DNA from: Aplysia californica
Lineage: Eukaryota > Mollusca > Gastropoda > Aplysiida > Aplysiidae
Assembly: GCF_000002075.1 (NCBI RefSeq)
Contig: NW_004797274.1
Location: 1,229,683-1,293,682, forward strand
Length of the DNA: 64,000 nucleotides
Reading direction: 5' to 3'
Shown here: in pieces, positions 49,101 through 61,100 of the stretch
How the letters are laid out: every line of letters begins with the position of its first letter
How positions within the stretch are numbered: the first letter of the stretch is position 1
Made by a program: the position numbers and the translations under genes
Notes under the pieces: generated by a model
What the model was told of the DNA's origin: nothing
Seen by the model: only the letters and a program-made list of their open reading frames with translations
Databases searched by the model: none

Positions 49101-52100
49101 AAGTCAAATTAAACGAAGAAATCAGTCGCCTCTTCCTCCGGAACAGGTTTTTTGTCAGCTTAAATAATTTTGAAAAAGCGTTCTTCCGAAATTTGAATTC
49201 TTATTCATTCAAGAACTTGTTAGTTTCACTTTGATTTTTTTCACACAAGTTGGGTAACTCTGTTCGCAAAGGGTGCATTTGCGAAGAGGGCACCACCGAA
49301 CTTTGAGGACACTTTTTTAATTGGCTCAAAGAGAGGAGTGGACCATCTTGTTATGTATCATCATTGCTTACACTAGAGGAACTACAGAATTAAATCCTAA
49401 AACAAAAAAAAGTAGGCAACTTTTCCTGTACCCTTAGTCAATGCTTCAATATTGACAACTATAATCAATAGTTTTTTTTAACCTGAGTTAACAGTTGTAT
49501 CTTACTGTCCCATGAGAAAGTTAATAATATAATAAATCAACATCTCCCTTTAAAAATTATTTTTTTTACTAGTTTCTTTCTTAATGAACCATTGTCAGCG
49601 CTCATATGACCTTATGCAGTTGCGAGCGCCGTAAAACAATTACGAACACAAAACAGAACCATTGTCAAAATTTTTTTAAAGAAGAACAATAGTTCTTTTT
49701 CTTGTGCTACAGGTCTCCTGCGGTACACAGTTGTGAAAACATCAACAATAATAACCACGACATTTGCCACATGAAACCTGCAGCGGCCAGAGATTTCGCT
49801 TTGATAAATTCGGGATCAAACTCAGGATTGGTCAGATATGGCTGCACAGCTTGTTGGCAGGTGACAGGAATGTTGTCTTTGTCGTAGTTGATCAGGTTGT
49901 CCAGAAAGTGATCCACCTGTCTCACAAAGAAATATTTGGTGAAATAAACAAAATCGTCAGCAAGTTCTAAGCTCAGAAAGTAAAATTTTTCATGACAGAG
50001 AAAATGTGTTTCATTCTTTTAACAATTGTACCAACATTATGTATCTTTTCTTGCTTTTTTTCAACATTTAGAATTTGAATTCGACAAATATATTTCACAA
50101 GCACACGCAACCAATAGGGAAGGGCGGGGCCTCCTATGGTGTCTTATCTTATTTTATCTTATCTTACAAGTGTCAAAGATTAGAGCTGTTACCAGAGAGT
50201 AACATAAAAAGACAAGAAGGAGAAGAGATTACAACGATAGATTGTTTTTATAGGAAATAAAGAGAAAACCAGACCAGAGCACCCGCCAACCACCTGCAAA
50301 CACACATTACAACGATAGATGTTTTTATAGGAAATAAAGAGAAAACCAGACCAGAGCACCCGCCAACCACCTGCAAACACACATTACAACGATAGATGTT
50401 TTTATAGGAAATAAAGAGAAAACCAGACCAGAGCACCCGCCAACCACCTGCAAACACACATTACAACGATAGATGTTTTTATAGGAAATAAAGAGAAAAC
50501 CAGACCAGAGCACCCGCCAACCACCTGCAAACACACATTACAACGATAGATGTTTTTATAGGAAATAAAGAGAAAACCAGACCAGAGCACCCGCCAACCA
50601 CCTGCAAACACACATTACAACGATAGATGTTTTTATAGGAAATAAAGAGAAAACCAGACCAGAGCACCCGCCAACCACCTGCAAACACACATTACAACGA
50701 TAGATGTTTTTATAGGAAATAAAGAGAAAACCAGACCAGAGCACCCGCCAACCACCTGCAAACACACATTACAACGATAGATGTTTTTATAGGAAATAAA
50801 GAGAAAACCAGACCAGAGCACCCGCCAACCACCTGCAAACACACATTACAACGATAGATGTTTTTATAGGAAATAAAGAGAAAACCAGACCAGAGCACCC
50901 GCCAACCACCTGCAAACACACATTACAACGATAGATGTTTTTATAGGAAATAAAGAGAAAACCAGACCAGAGCACCCGCCAACCACCTGCAAACACACAT
51001 TACAACGATAGATGTTTTTATAGGAAATAAAGAGAAAACCAGACCAGAGCACCCGCCAACCACCTGCAAACACACAGGGTCCCACCTTGGCCATGATGGA
51101 GGATTTTGCGGCTTTCCAGGACCTGTCTTTGGGAATGTTTCCGCCCGGAGCTAACAGCACCATGACTGCGGCTGCCACATTGGTCACAGCAGCGGGCGGG
51201 GACCCGAAAGATTTCAACTCGGTCAGGTTGTTCTGGGGAAATCAAGAGGAAAAACAAAACAATTTTGGTTTTTGACACAACACATACTTTGTTAACTCTT
51301 AAAAAACAAAATACGGACTCTACCATCATGGTGGGTCAAGGCGGTGGGCATTGGCCAAGTAGCCCCTCTCTAAACCCATCACACATACTTTTTTGTCTCA
51401 AAGTAGACCTGCAGCAAAACATCTCTCCAATTAGCTCACAGGCTTTTTTCTCACAAATCCAGCCTTAAAGGTTCAAAATATTTCTTCAACATTATCAAAT
51501 CCATGAGAAATAATACTAGAAAACAGAATACGTATTATCTGATACGAAAACGAACTTCCATACTCAGGCCCTAAAAAACGTTTCAAATCTTTTTTTGTGT
51601 ACTGGCTGGCAGCTATGACAATACAACACTAGCCTCTGTGGAAATTCACATGCAAAAAATTATTATCAGTTTTATTTCCCAATGCATATGTCATACACTT
51701 ACTACTATAAAGTTTTGCTATGGATAAGCTTTTATTTCCCCTGTTAGCAAATCTGTCAAGGCTGAAATCTACCTTAAGAAGAAACCTGTGATGGCAAAAA
51801 CTAATTGTAGTTTTAATATTTGTAAGCACCCACTGCAAGCATTATTCTTTCTCCACACCATTATCTCCAAAGCTTTTCAAATTTAAGAAAGACCCCGAGC
51901 CAACACATTCAGCATCCACAAAATACTAAATCTCTGGCAAGGTAAAGTTCAGCTCTTTACATAACATTTCCCTCATGAATCATTCATTATAGCATCAGCA
52001 AGATGTTGAACCCCAGAGAAAAAAACAGTCTACTTTTTTTGCAACATCTCCCTATGACGCAAATCTTATAATAAAATCCAAAAGATAATTTAAGCCCTGA

Positions 52101-55100
52101 GGAAATGTGTGAACGCCAGCTCTTTAGACAATATTTCCCCTATGAAGCACACATCATAGAATCAGCAAGATATTGAACCCCAGAAAAAAAGAAGGCCTAC
52201 TTATTTCACAACATTTTCGTATGACGCATACCATATCATCATTAAAATCCGCAAAATATTTACGCTCAGAGAAAGTGAAAGTCAGCTCTTTACACAGTAT
52301 TTTTCCCATGAAGCAAACCTTATAGCATCCGCAAGATATTGAACCCTAGACAAGAAGAAGAAGGTCTACTCTTTTCACAACATTCCCCTATGATGTAAAC
52401 CTCGTCATAATCATAGCATCCACAAAATATTTAAGCCCAGAGAAATGGAAAGTCAGTTTTTTTACACAATACTTTTCCCATGAAGCAAATATTACAGCAT
52501 CCACAAGATATGGAACCCCAGACAAGAAGAAGAAGAAGACGACGGCCTACTTTTTCCACAACATTCTCCAATGATACGAACCTTATTTAGAGTGTTGAGA
52601 GCATCTTTAGCGGCCAGCAAGGCGGGTTCTGCTTTGGCGAGATCTCTCTGACAGTCCGAGGCCTTCTGCTCCACCTCCACAGTGATCAGAGAGACTTTCT
52701 CCTCCTCCACGTCCGCTACGGCTTTCTCCTTCATCACTTTCTCCGTCTCCGCACTGACCACGGTGATCAGGTCATTGGCCTCTTTGTTTTTGGCCGCCAG
52801 CTCCACTTCCTGGGAGGCCAGCTTGGACTTGAGGTCATCCACCTGAAGAGGAAAGAGTAAACGATACGAGCGAATGAATTAATGAACGAACCAATAAAAT
52901 GAATGAAAGAATGAAAACTTTAAGAGACTTCTTCCTAGACATGTAGGCATTGTTGCTTCTGATATTGTTGCTGAAAAAGGTGTGTTCTTTCTCTGTCTCT
53001 CATTGGATCTCCTTTCCCTCCATCTCTCCACCCATCCCTCCCTGCCCACCTACTGTTCCCTGTCCATTCACCCCCCCTCCCCTCCATTTATCCCTTCCAT
53101 ATATCATATCTCTCTCTCTCTCTCTCTCTCTCTTACACACACACATACATTTTTCCTTCCCTACTGCTACACTCCCCGCCCCCTCTCAAAGTCTCTCGTT
53201 ATTGGCTCTTTTCAGTGGCCAATTCATTCCATGTTGCTATTTCGATCCATTACAGAAAAACAGAATTGCTCCTAATTCAGCACCTATGTTATATGCCTTA
53301 TTATTCATTCAAAGAGGATACTGAAAATATCATATTTTCGTCACTATTAACCCATTCATATTCTTTACTAAGCAGCACTACTACCATACTCTCACAGCTT
53401 ATCTCCTTCTTCTCATCTTTTGCAGCTGTTGGATGTTGCTTCCAGGATCTTTCTGTAATAAAACAATCTGTCCCTTATCATTCTGTCTTCCTGAGCTGTT
53501 TTGGTTCCAAGCCAGGTTTCTACGTCACGTTCCCATCTTCTGTTTGGTCTCCCCCTTCCTCTCTTGCCTTCTACCTTTGCATCCAGAAGATGTTTCTCGA
53601 GTGAATAATAGAGCTTGACGTGCCTAAAGTTGTTCAATTTGTTGTTGGTCTCGTTGTTAGCGATCCAGTAGCTTCTGAGCGTCAACTCTTCTGCATGATG
53701 CCATTCGGTAATAGCTGCATCTGTTCTAATAGTTGTCTTGAAGAGTAGAGGCAGTTAGATGAGTGGGGTAGTTTGGGAAGAAAACATCTCCTCAAATCAA
53801 AGTAGTTCAATTTATATTTACAAAAAATTATTCAACTCCTAACAAATTCCACAAAACACACCTGAGTGGCTGTGCTGCGGAGTTTTTCTAACCCGTTCTC
53901 TAGACGAATGATGCTGGCCTGCAACTCCTCGTTCTTCTTGCGCAGCAGGTTCTGATACAGCGTGATCTGCTCCAGGAAAGACTTGGGCGTGGTGTAGTTG
54001 TACCGGTGCTCATTGGACAGGTAAGCCAGACTTGCCTCGTTCACAGATTTGTGAACAAAGGCCATGAACTGTGCTATCGACTTGCGCATGTCTGCCTGTA
54101 GGAGTGAGGCCAGAGGAAAGAACAAAAATTACTTTGTATGGAGTCTGCGCAGAAGTGCAGTCACACAGTGGAGATTTAGAGCTGGGGAAAAAACAAAAAC
54201 AAGACCGATACAAGATAAAGTATAATTTATCATTACTATTATCATTATCATAATCATCATTATTATTATTATTATCATTATTACTAAAATTATTATTATT
54301 ATCATTATTATTATTATTATCATTATTACTATTTTCAATATTATTATGATTATTATTGATGATGCTATTATTATTATCCTTATCATTATTACTATTATTA
54401 ATATTACTATTACGATTATTATTGTTGTTGTTGTCGTTATTATTTTTATGATTATTAATATCATTATTCATTACAAGAGACACAGACAAACAGGAAGTTC
54501 TGCGCCTCACCTCCAGTAGTTCGTTGTCCCCGAGGAACCTGGCACTGACAGACACCAGAGCCTGCTCCGGCCACTCGTGGAACCAGTCGATAGACGTGCA
54601 GTTGGTCACCGCCGGGAACTTGCGACTGCGCACTCTGAGAGTGGAGCCCACCGGTGAGAAGCACAGGACCACCTGGGGAGTGTTGTCTTAGTTTTAGTAG
54701 AGGTTTTACGGCACTTGCAACTGCATAAGGTCATATGAGTGTAAAGGGGTGGATGTCAACGGAGAAGTCCTTACAGGGAATCAGACTTACTCTGCTCACC
54801 TCTCTAGCTTCGTCAGCACAAAGTCTGCTTCGACTTTCAAGGCACCCCGGAAATAGCGGGTCACAAGAGTGTGACAAACATACAAAAGAAGTAGAGGAAA
54901 AATGATGATAGTAAGGACTAGGAAAGAAAAAGCAGCAGTTCCCTGTTGTAGTTCAGGCACAGTTATGAGCATGACATTGTTAGATCAGCCCATTTACAAT
55001 ACTGTGCACTAGAACGAGAAATGTCCCCCCTTTGGGAATGGCCTAAAGACACTTCAGTCAGTGGCACCGCCCCGGGGGGTGTAGAGGTTTTACGGCACTC

Positions 55101-58100
55101 ACAACTGCATAAGGTCATATGAGCGCCAGAAGATTAGAGTTGTTACAAGAGAGAAGAAGGGGAGATCCACAGCTTGAACTGTATGCTTCCCGAGAGTAGA
55201 GATTGTTTCGGAGTACTGTCCTAAGGTCTGCTGGAGTAATAATGGTTGCAAAGCGCATGGAGCATGCTGTAGAGTGTTTGGGTGCATCTTCATCCATCTC
55301 TCTATCGTGTACACCTGCAAACTGCTTTCCTCATCCCCATCTCCTTTCCCCTTCTCTAACATTATCAAGTATAGATCCAGTTTATTACCCTTACTTTTTT
55401 ATCTTTTCTACAGCCCCTATAAGAGCTATTTAAGCATGAAAAGGGAGGGAGGAAAAAAGTCATGTTGAGTTTTCTTTCTACATTTGTAGTCTGGTCCCCA
55501 AAAAGTCTTACAAAATGACATGTGACCTGTGGCTGAAGACAGGTGTACACCCCTGGCTTAGAGGTAAGATGGTTGCCTCTCACCAACAAGCACTCTATGC
55601 AGTTCAGGTTTCATTCAAACCCTATCAGTGAGTCATCCCAAATTTTCCCCAAAGAACATGAAATTTATAACACAGCTAAGACTCTGTATTTCCTTACATT
55701 TGCCCCATGTCTTTAAGTAAAACAACTAAAATAAGTCAATATTATCAGGTATATTGTCTTAAATTTGGAGTAAGACACATCTTCCTACAGTGCCCAATTT
55801 GTTTAAAAATAATAGTGACAGTTTAGAATGTTAATATTCATTCTCAATGAAGGCTCATTAACTTCACAATAACTCTTTTGGCAGGCACACATATTTTTCA
55901 CTTTTCTAAATATCAATTCCCAAGAGAACATATACAGCATGACAGCCTTCATAGCTTCTCAAATTTCCTTTTTGCTCCTGGTCAAGAGCAGACATAATAT
56001 AATAATTTCAAATCACAAAAAATAAATTTCCCTACTCAAGGGATACATATTACCTGACCCAACCTTGAATAAAAGCCACAATTTTGATATAGCATGTGGG
56101 ACATCTTAATTAAAAATTTCATCATGAGGACACCTATAGCACAAACAACAATCCAAGACAAAAAAAGTACGACTTACTTTGAGATTTCTCCGCACTTTAT
56201 CAATAAACAGGGCCCAGGCGTTCTCTCGTGTGTCTGGGATTCCGACCTGTTTGCATTCATTGAGCATCGCACTGAGGATTTCCTCAACCTCATCATCGCC
56301 GAAGAGGTCGGCAATTTCTCCAGAGGCCAGGAGATCGTTGATGAGCACCAGGAAGATTTCGTTGGCAACTTGTGCGTCCGACATGAGGAAGACCACACCC
56401 AGCCCTATCCAGAGAGGCCAAATGGAGAGAAATTTAGCTTATTTGCTACTTTGCTTATTTTCATGTGTTGAAGAGCTATATATATAATATATAACTGCAT
56501 TGACATGATTGAGGGGAAAAGACAGGAGATGGACAGAAATGAGAAGGCCATTCTGAAGAAAAAAAACTGGTAGTAATGCCCAAAAGGCATAAGATATTTG
56601 AAGTCATTTCCTAAATTTGGGGTACAGTAGTCTCCACTAAAGATTCCCATACTAGGGAGCAAGGAAAATGTGGGATCCAAGGTGAATGGGATCTTGTCCA
56701 AATCATCAAGAGGAAGAATGCACAGTTGCCCATGGCCAGGCCCGCAATTGGGAAAATGTCCTCCCCTTACTTTGACATGCCCAGGTTTTTGTAGAGTAAA
56801 TTATGATCTGGATTGCGGGATCTTAGCCAACTATAGCCCTTCATAGCTGGATCTTAAGGATGATTTAAGTGTGATACAAACCCTGCTTTCTTAAACCAGC
56901 AGGATCTTAAGAGAACTGGGATCATATTCAAGCGGAGACTACTGTATCAGAAACAATTGTTTTAATTTCGGTCTCTGTTTATGTCTTGAAGACACAGGGT
57001 CTACAAAGAATTATAGACAGAAATCTTTAACACTGAAAACAAGAAAGACAGCTACAAAAATTTTTTTAAAGAAATACGAAAATACAGCAAGCAAAAGGGC
57101 TCTCAACATTACCTTTCAGTCCTGATTTCCTGTAAAGTCCATTCAAGTCTGCCTTCAAGTCTGGAATGCCATACTGCTTGCTGAGGGTAATCTACCAAAT
57201 TTTATAAAAGAAACATTTAGAGATGGTATATCAATTCAAAATAAATTTGAAAATGACATTTAGTGGAAAGAAAAAAAGAAACCCAAATATACCAACAATA
57301 CTAACACCCAAAAGTACATGTTGTTTAGGATATTAAGATTAAGCTATTATTATTATGTCTTCACTCAAATTAGTCAAGACATCTTTCTCTTTCTTTGTTT
57401 CTCTTTTGCTTCTTTGAATATCCTTCGTTGGCCCCTAATAGTAGCAAGTGTATACTGAATCTATCCTTTCGGATTAGAAAAGTAGAAAATCCTTTCCTTG
57501 TTTCCTCTTTGGAATGTTTGAAACTTTGTACTGTGCCATGTTCATTTCAATCCTGAGATCAAACTTTGGGTAATCCAATTTGAACCAAATACATTGAAGA
57601 AGAGAAGAACTGCAAAAGGTACCAGCGGAAAGCTAGACAGAATATATTAAAACACTTAAGTCAGAGAGACAGAAAGGAAGGCGGCTCAGAGTTGAATTGT
57701 ATTTAAATATAATCTTTATCAAGTCAGAAGAATGACAACCATTTATTCACCAGGAGCAGATTGGAACAGTATGATCAATAAATGAAAGAAGAAGGAGTAG
57801 ACAATATCAGATAGCCCAGTAACTAGCGACAGAGTTGAGAGAAAAGAGAAGAGAAGAGCAAACTAAAAACAGTGGGTAACTATAAACAAGACTATTGACT
57901 TACTGTGTTCATTTGCCAAGATTTCCCCATACTCCATTCAAACATTCTCTGAACTTAATTTTTCTACTCACAAGGACTGATTCCTGTAAATAGGCTGAAA
58001 TATCATTAAAGCAAGTAAATCACGGCTATTGAGCCCTGGCTCATACAAACCTGAAAGACGTCAAGACCACTGATAAATGCAGCCAGCCGAGACAAGGACT

Positions 58101-61100
58101 GTTTTCCACTGCCCCCCACCCCGATGAGGAGAGCATTGCCACGCGGTGACTCCAAAATTCGGTTGATCCGGCAGATATGCGACATGGCATCCTCGAAGAG
58201 GACGAGGTTCATGCTGGCGTTGAGCTCGTTGTAACTGTCCAGGGCATCAGAGAGGAGCTTGTTCAGCAGTGGCCACTCTTTGATGAAATCGTAAGTGCCG
58301 TCTCCCATTCCAACGGCAAAGTGGCAACATATCAAGGGCCTGGCTTGAATCACTTCTTCTTTTTGTTCCTGATGAAGAGTAGATTTCAAATCGCTAGACG
58401 TATTTTGTTAGCCCATGAAATTTATAGGATATCTACTATGTACAAGATACCCATGGCCAAGTCTTACAAATTTTCACAACAATAAATTTTTTTAAGATCA
58501 TTTCATCTCAGTATGGCGGTGAATAGGATGATAAAAGGATAAATATATCAGGATGTTTCTACAAATCTCATATGCACTCACACCATATTACGTTCTCTCT
58601 CTTTCTCTCGCTTTTCTCTCTCTCTCTTTTCTCTCTCTCTCTTTCTCTCTCTCTGTAACCCCCAGAGCTATAAAGTATACAGTTACTTTGATTTTTTTTT
58701 TCTAAACACAATATTTGATGGACACAATTTCCACATTTTTATCTTGATGCAGGTACTGAAATTATTATAAAAATACAAATATGTGAGTTGGTTTTACAAA
58801 TACAGTCAATCTGTCATACATTTTATTTAACTTTTATGTCAAAATTTAGAAACATCAAACCATCCACAATTTTCACAACAGCTGCAATTGTCATATTAAC
58901 ATATAGGAAAGATCTTTACATGGAAAAAAGGAAGTACAAGAAAGCATTCAAACCTCAAAGAATTTCTTCAGTATTTCCACTTGGTACTTGTCGTAAAGGG
59001 CCAGGTCTGTCTCATCCACTAGCTTGTCTCTGTAGACCCTCTCTGCCTCGTGGAAGTATAGCCTCACCAACATGGCTGTGGTCTTACAACATTCCGCGTT
59101 CGCAAACAGCATGCCCTGAGGACAAGAAATAATTAAAACGTGTAAAGATGTGCATGGTAAAAGGTGTTGCAATGTATTGAAATGAGACGTACATTCAAAG
59201 CTGTAGATACAATTGTCTTGTTCATATCAAAACACTTTGTGTTCATATGAATTTACAAAAGCGTGTTCAATTTTGTATTTGTCTCTTTGTTCTACAGCCT
59301 TAAGTTCACAAACCAAGCAGGCTAAAGACATATATTTTTCCCGACTCCTCTTGCAGAATAACCCTAGTGCTGAAGTGGATAAGACAAATGTATCCACGAA
59401 GGAGACAGGATCAGATTAAATTTGGATAATTCTACGATCATATAATTAGTACTTTCTTTTAATGGAAAACAACTCTTTTTTCTTTTAAACCTAACCATAT
59501 TATTGTAACAAGTGCAAATAGAAAAAAAAAAGCAATTTCAACAATTCACTCCCAAGGGAATTCCTTACTTGGAAAATATTTGACATGTCGCGCAGGTTGA
59601 AGATGTAATGGAATTTAATGGCCGTGGGCAAGAAACTGGACGTCATCTTGGACTGTAGAGCGATGGCCCCTTGGACCAGGTTGTTGCAATATCTCTGCAG
59701 GCTGATACTGTAGTTGTTGAGAATCATGTGCTGGCTGAGAATGTTGCTGTAGATTGCCGCTAGGGCGTCCTTGGTGGGCAGACTCAAGGCAAACACACAG
59801 AAGTGACGCTGTGGGGGATGCAATACGATCAATGTAAAAATAGTAGCTATAATTTAATATTGATAATCATTACAAGAAACTTAAGACTATTTATAGCACC
59901 AATTATGATGATGATGATGATGATGATGATGATATTAATAATAATAATAGTAACAATAATAATAATGATAATAATAATGATGATAATGAAAAAGATGATG
60001 ATGATAATGATGTGATGATGATGATAATTATGACAACAGTAATAGTAACGAAACAAAATTCAAAACAATATAATAATAATAATAATATTAATAATAATAA
60101 TAATAATAACAACAACAACAATAACATCTGCATGTTCCCAAGCTGCTCTACAATGCCAAAAGTATCACTAGAACTTCCACTTTTTTTAGTCTAAGAAACA
60201 TGCCAATTTTCCTAGATATTTGACATATGACGTTTGGGCCTTTTGCTTTCAAAATACACAGAAAACATGTGATTCTGGAATGCGATGAGATATGCGACCA
60301 CCATTTTCATCAAATTCTCCCATTTGTGACCTAGAAATTCAAACACACTTGACCCTGGAGAACTTTTTAATTGTACTAATAACATGGTAGCTTTTGACCC
60401 TCCAAGAGGGAAAAATCTGGCTACCCTAAAATGTTTCAAACCATATCAAAATGGGACTTGAAGAAATTTTCTGCAGTGTGCGCCAGGTACCACCTGCAAT
60501 CTGGCGTCGATTGTGAAGCTTCCAGCAGTGGGGTTCATGCAGGACACAAACTGGACGTTGTGGATTTCTTTCAGAGAGAGCTTCTGTCGATCGTACCAGT
60601 GGGCGTGGTCAATGCAGGCTCGCACCAAGGTGTGGGGCTGCACAGTGAAGTACTTGTCCACCTGAAATTGCAGTTGATTTGATTTAACACTTTGCAGTCA
60701 CTTGCCGCAATAATGCGATGGTGAAAATTATCCGTTCCCGTCACTTTACCCTGTTTGCAACAGGCCCGAGAAGTCCGTTGCTGTCAATCTCCTGGCTGGG
60801 TGACCAGATGGGATATTTTGTACTGTTGGCTGTGTGACCGAAAAGTGGTCCCGCCGCTTTCAACTTTGTAATGTTGTTTAAGAGGTGGGACCTCTGAATT
60901 TAAAGTCTATCTTTGATAGGACCGAGCCAAATAGGAAAATTTGTGTACAGTGTCTTTCCCAAGGACAAAATGTCGGACAGAGCTGAGCCTCAAACCTCCA
61001 AATCCTCAAACCCACAATCTCAGGAGTATGAGTCCAGTAGCCTAACAAATAGACTACCGATGCCACCCTTATCCATCTGGACAAACAGGGCTCTCATTGT

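Noticed and set aside
50189-50996. A series of identical 69-residue ORFs on the minus strand (residues like [17 protein letters not shown])
   Set aside because: They are produced by the 77-bp tandem array, which is not a multiple of three; the peptides are translated SINE, not a repeat protein.
50230-51075. CRISPR-like regular spacing of repeats
   Set aside because: The whole 77-bp unit repeats with no unique spacers, in an intron of an animal gene; it is a minisatellite.
54010-54672. A 220-residue minus-strand ORF linking dynein exon 10 with an Asn-rich region
   Set aside because: Only 54511-54672 is exon; the remainder is the ATT/ATC repeat, and a clear donor ends the exon.
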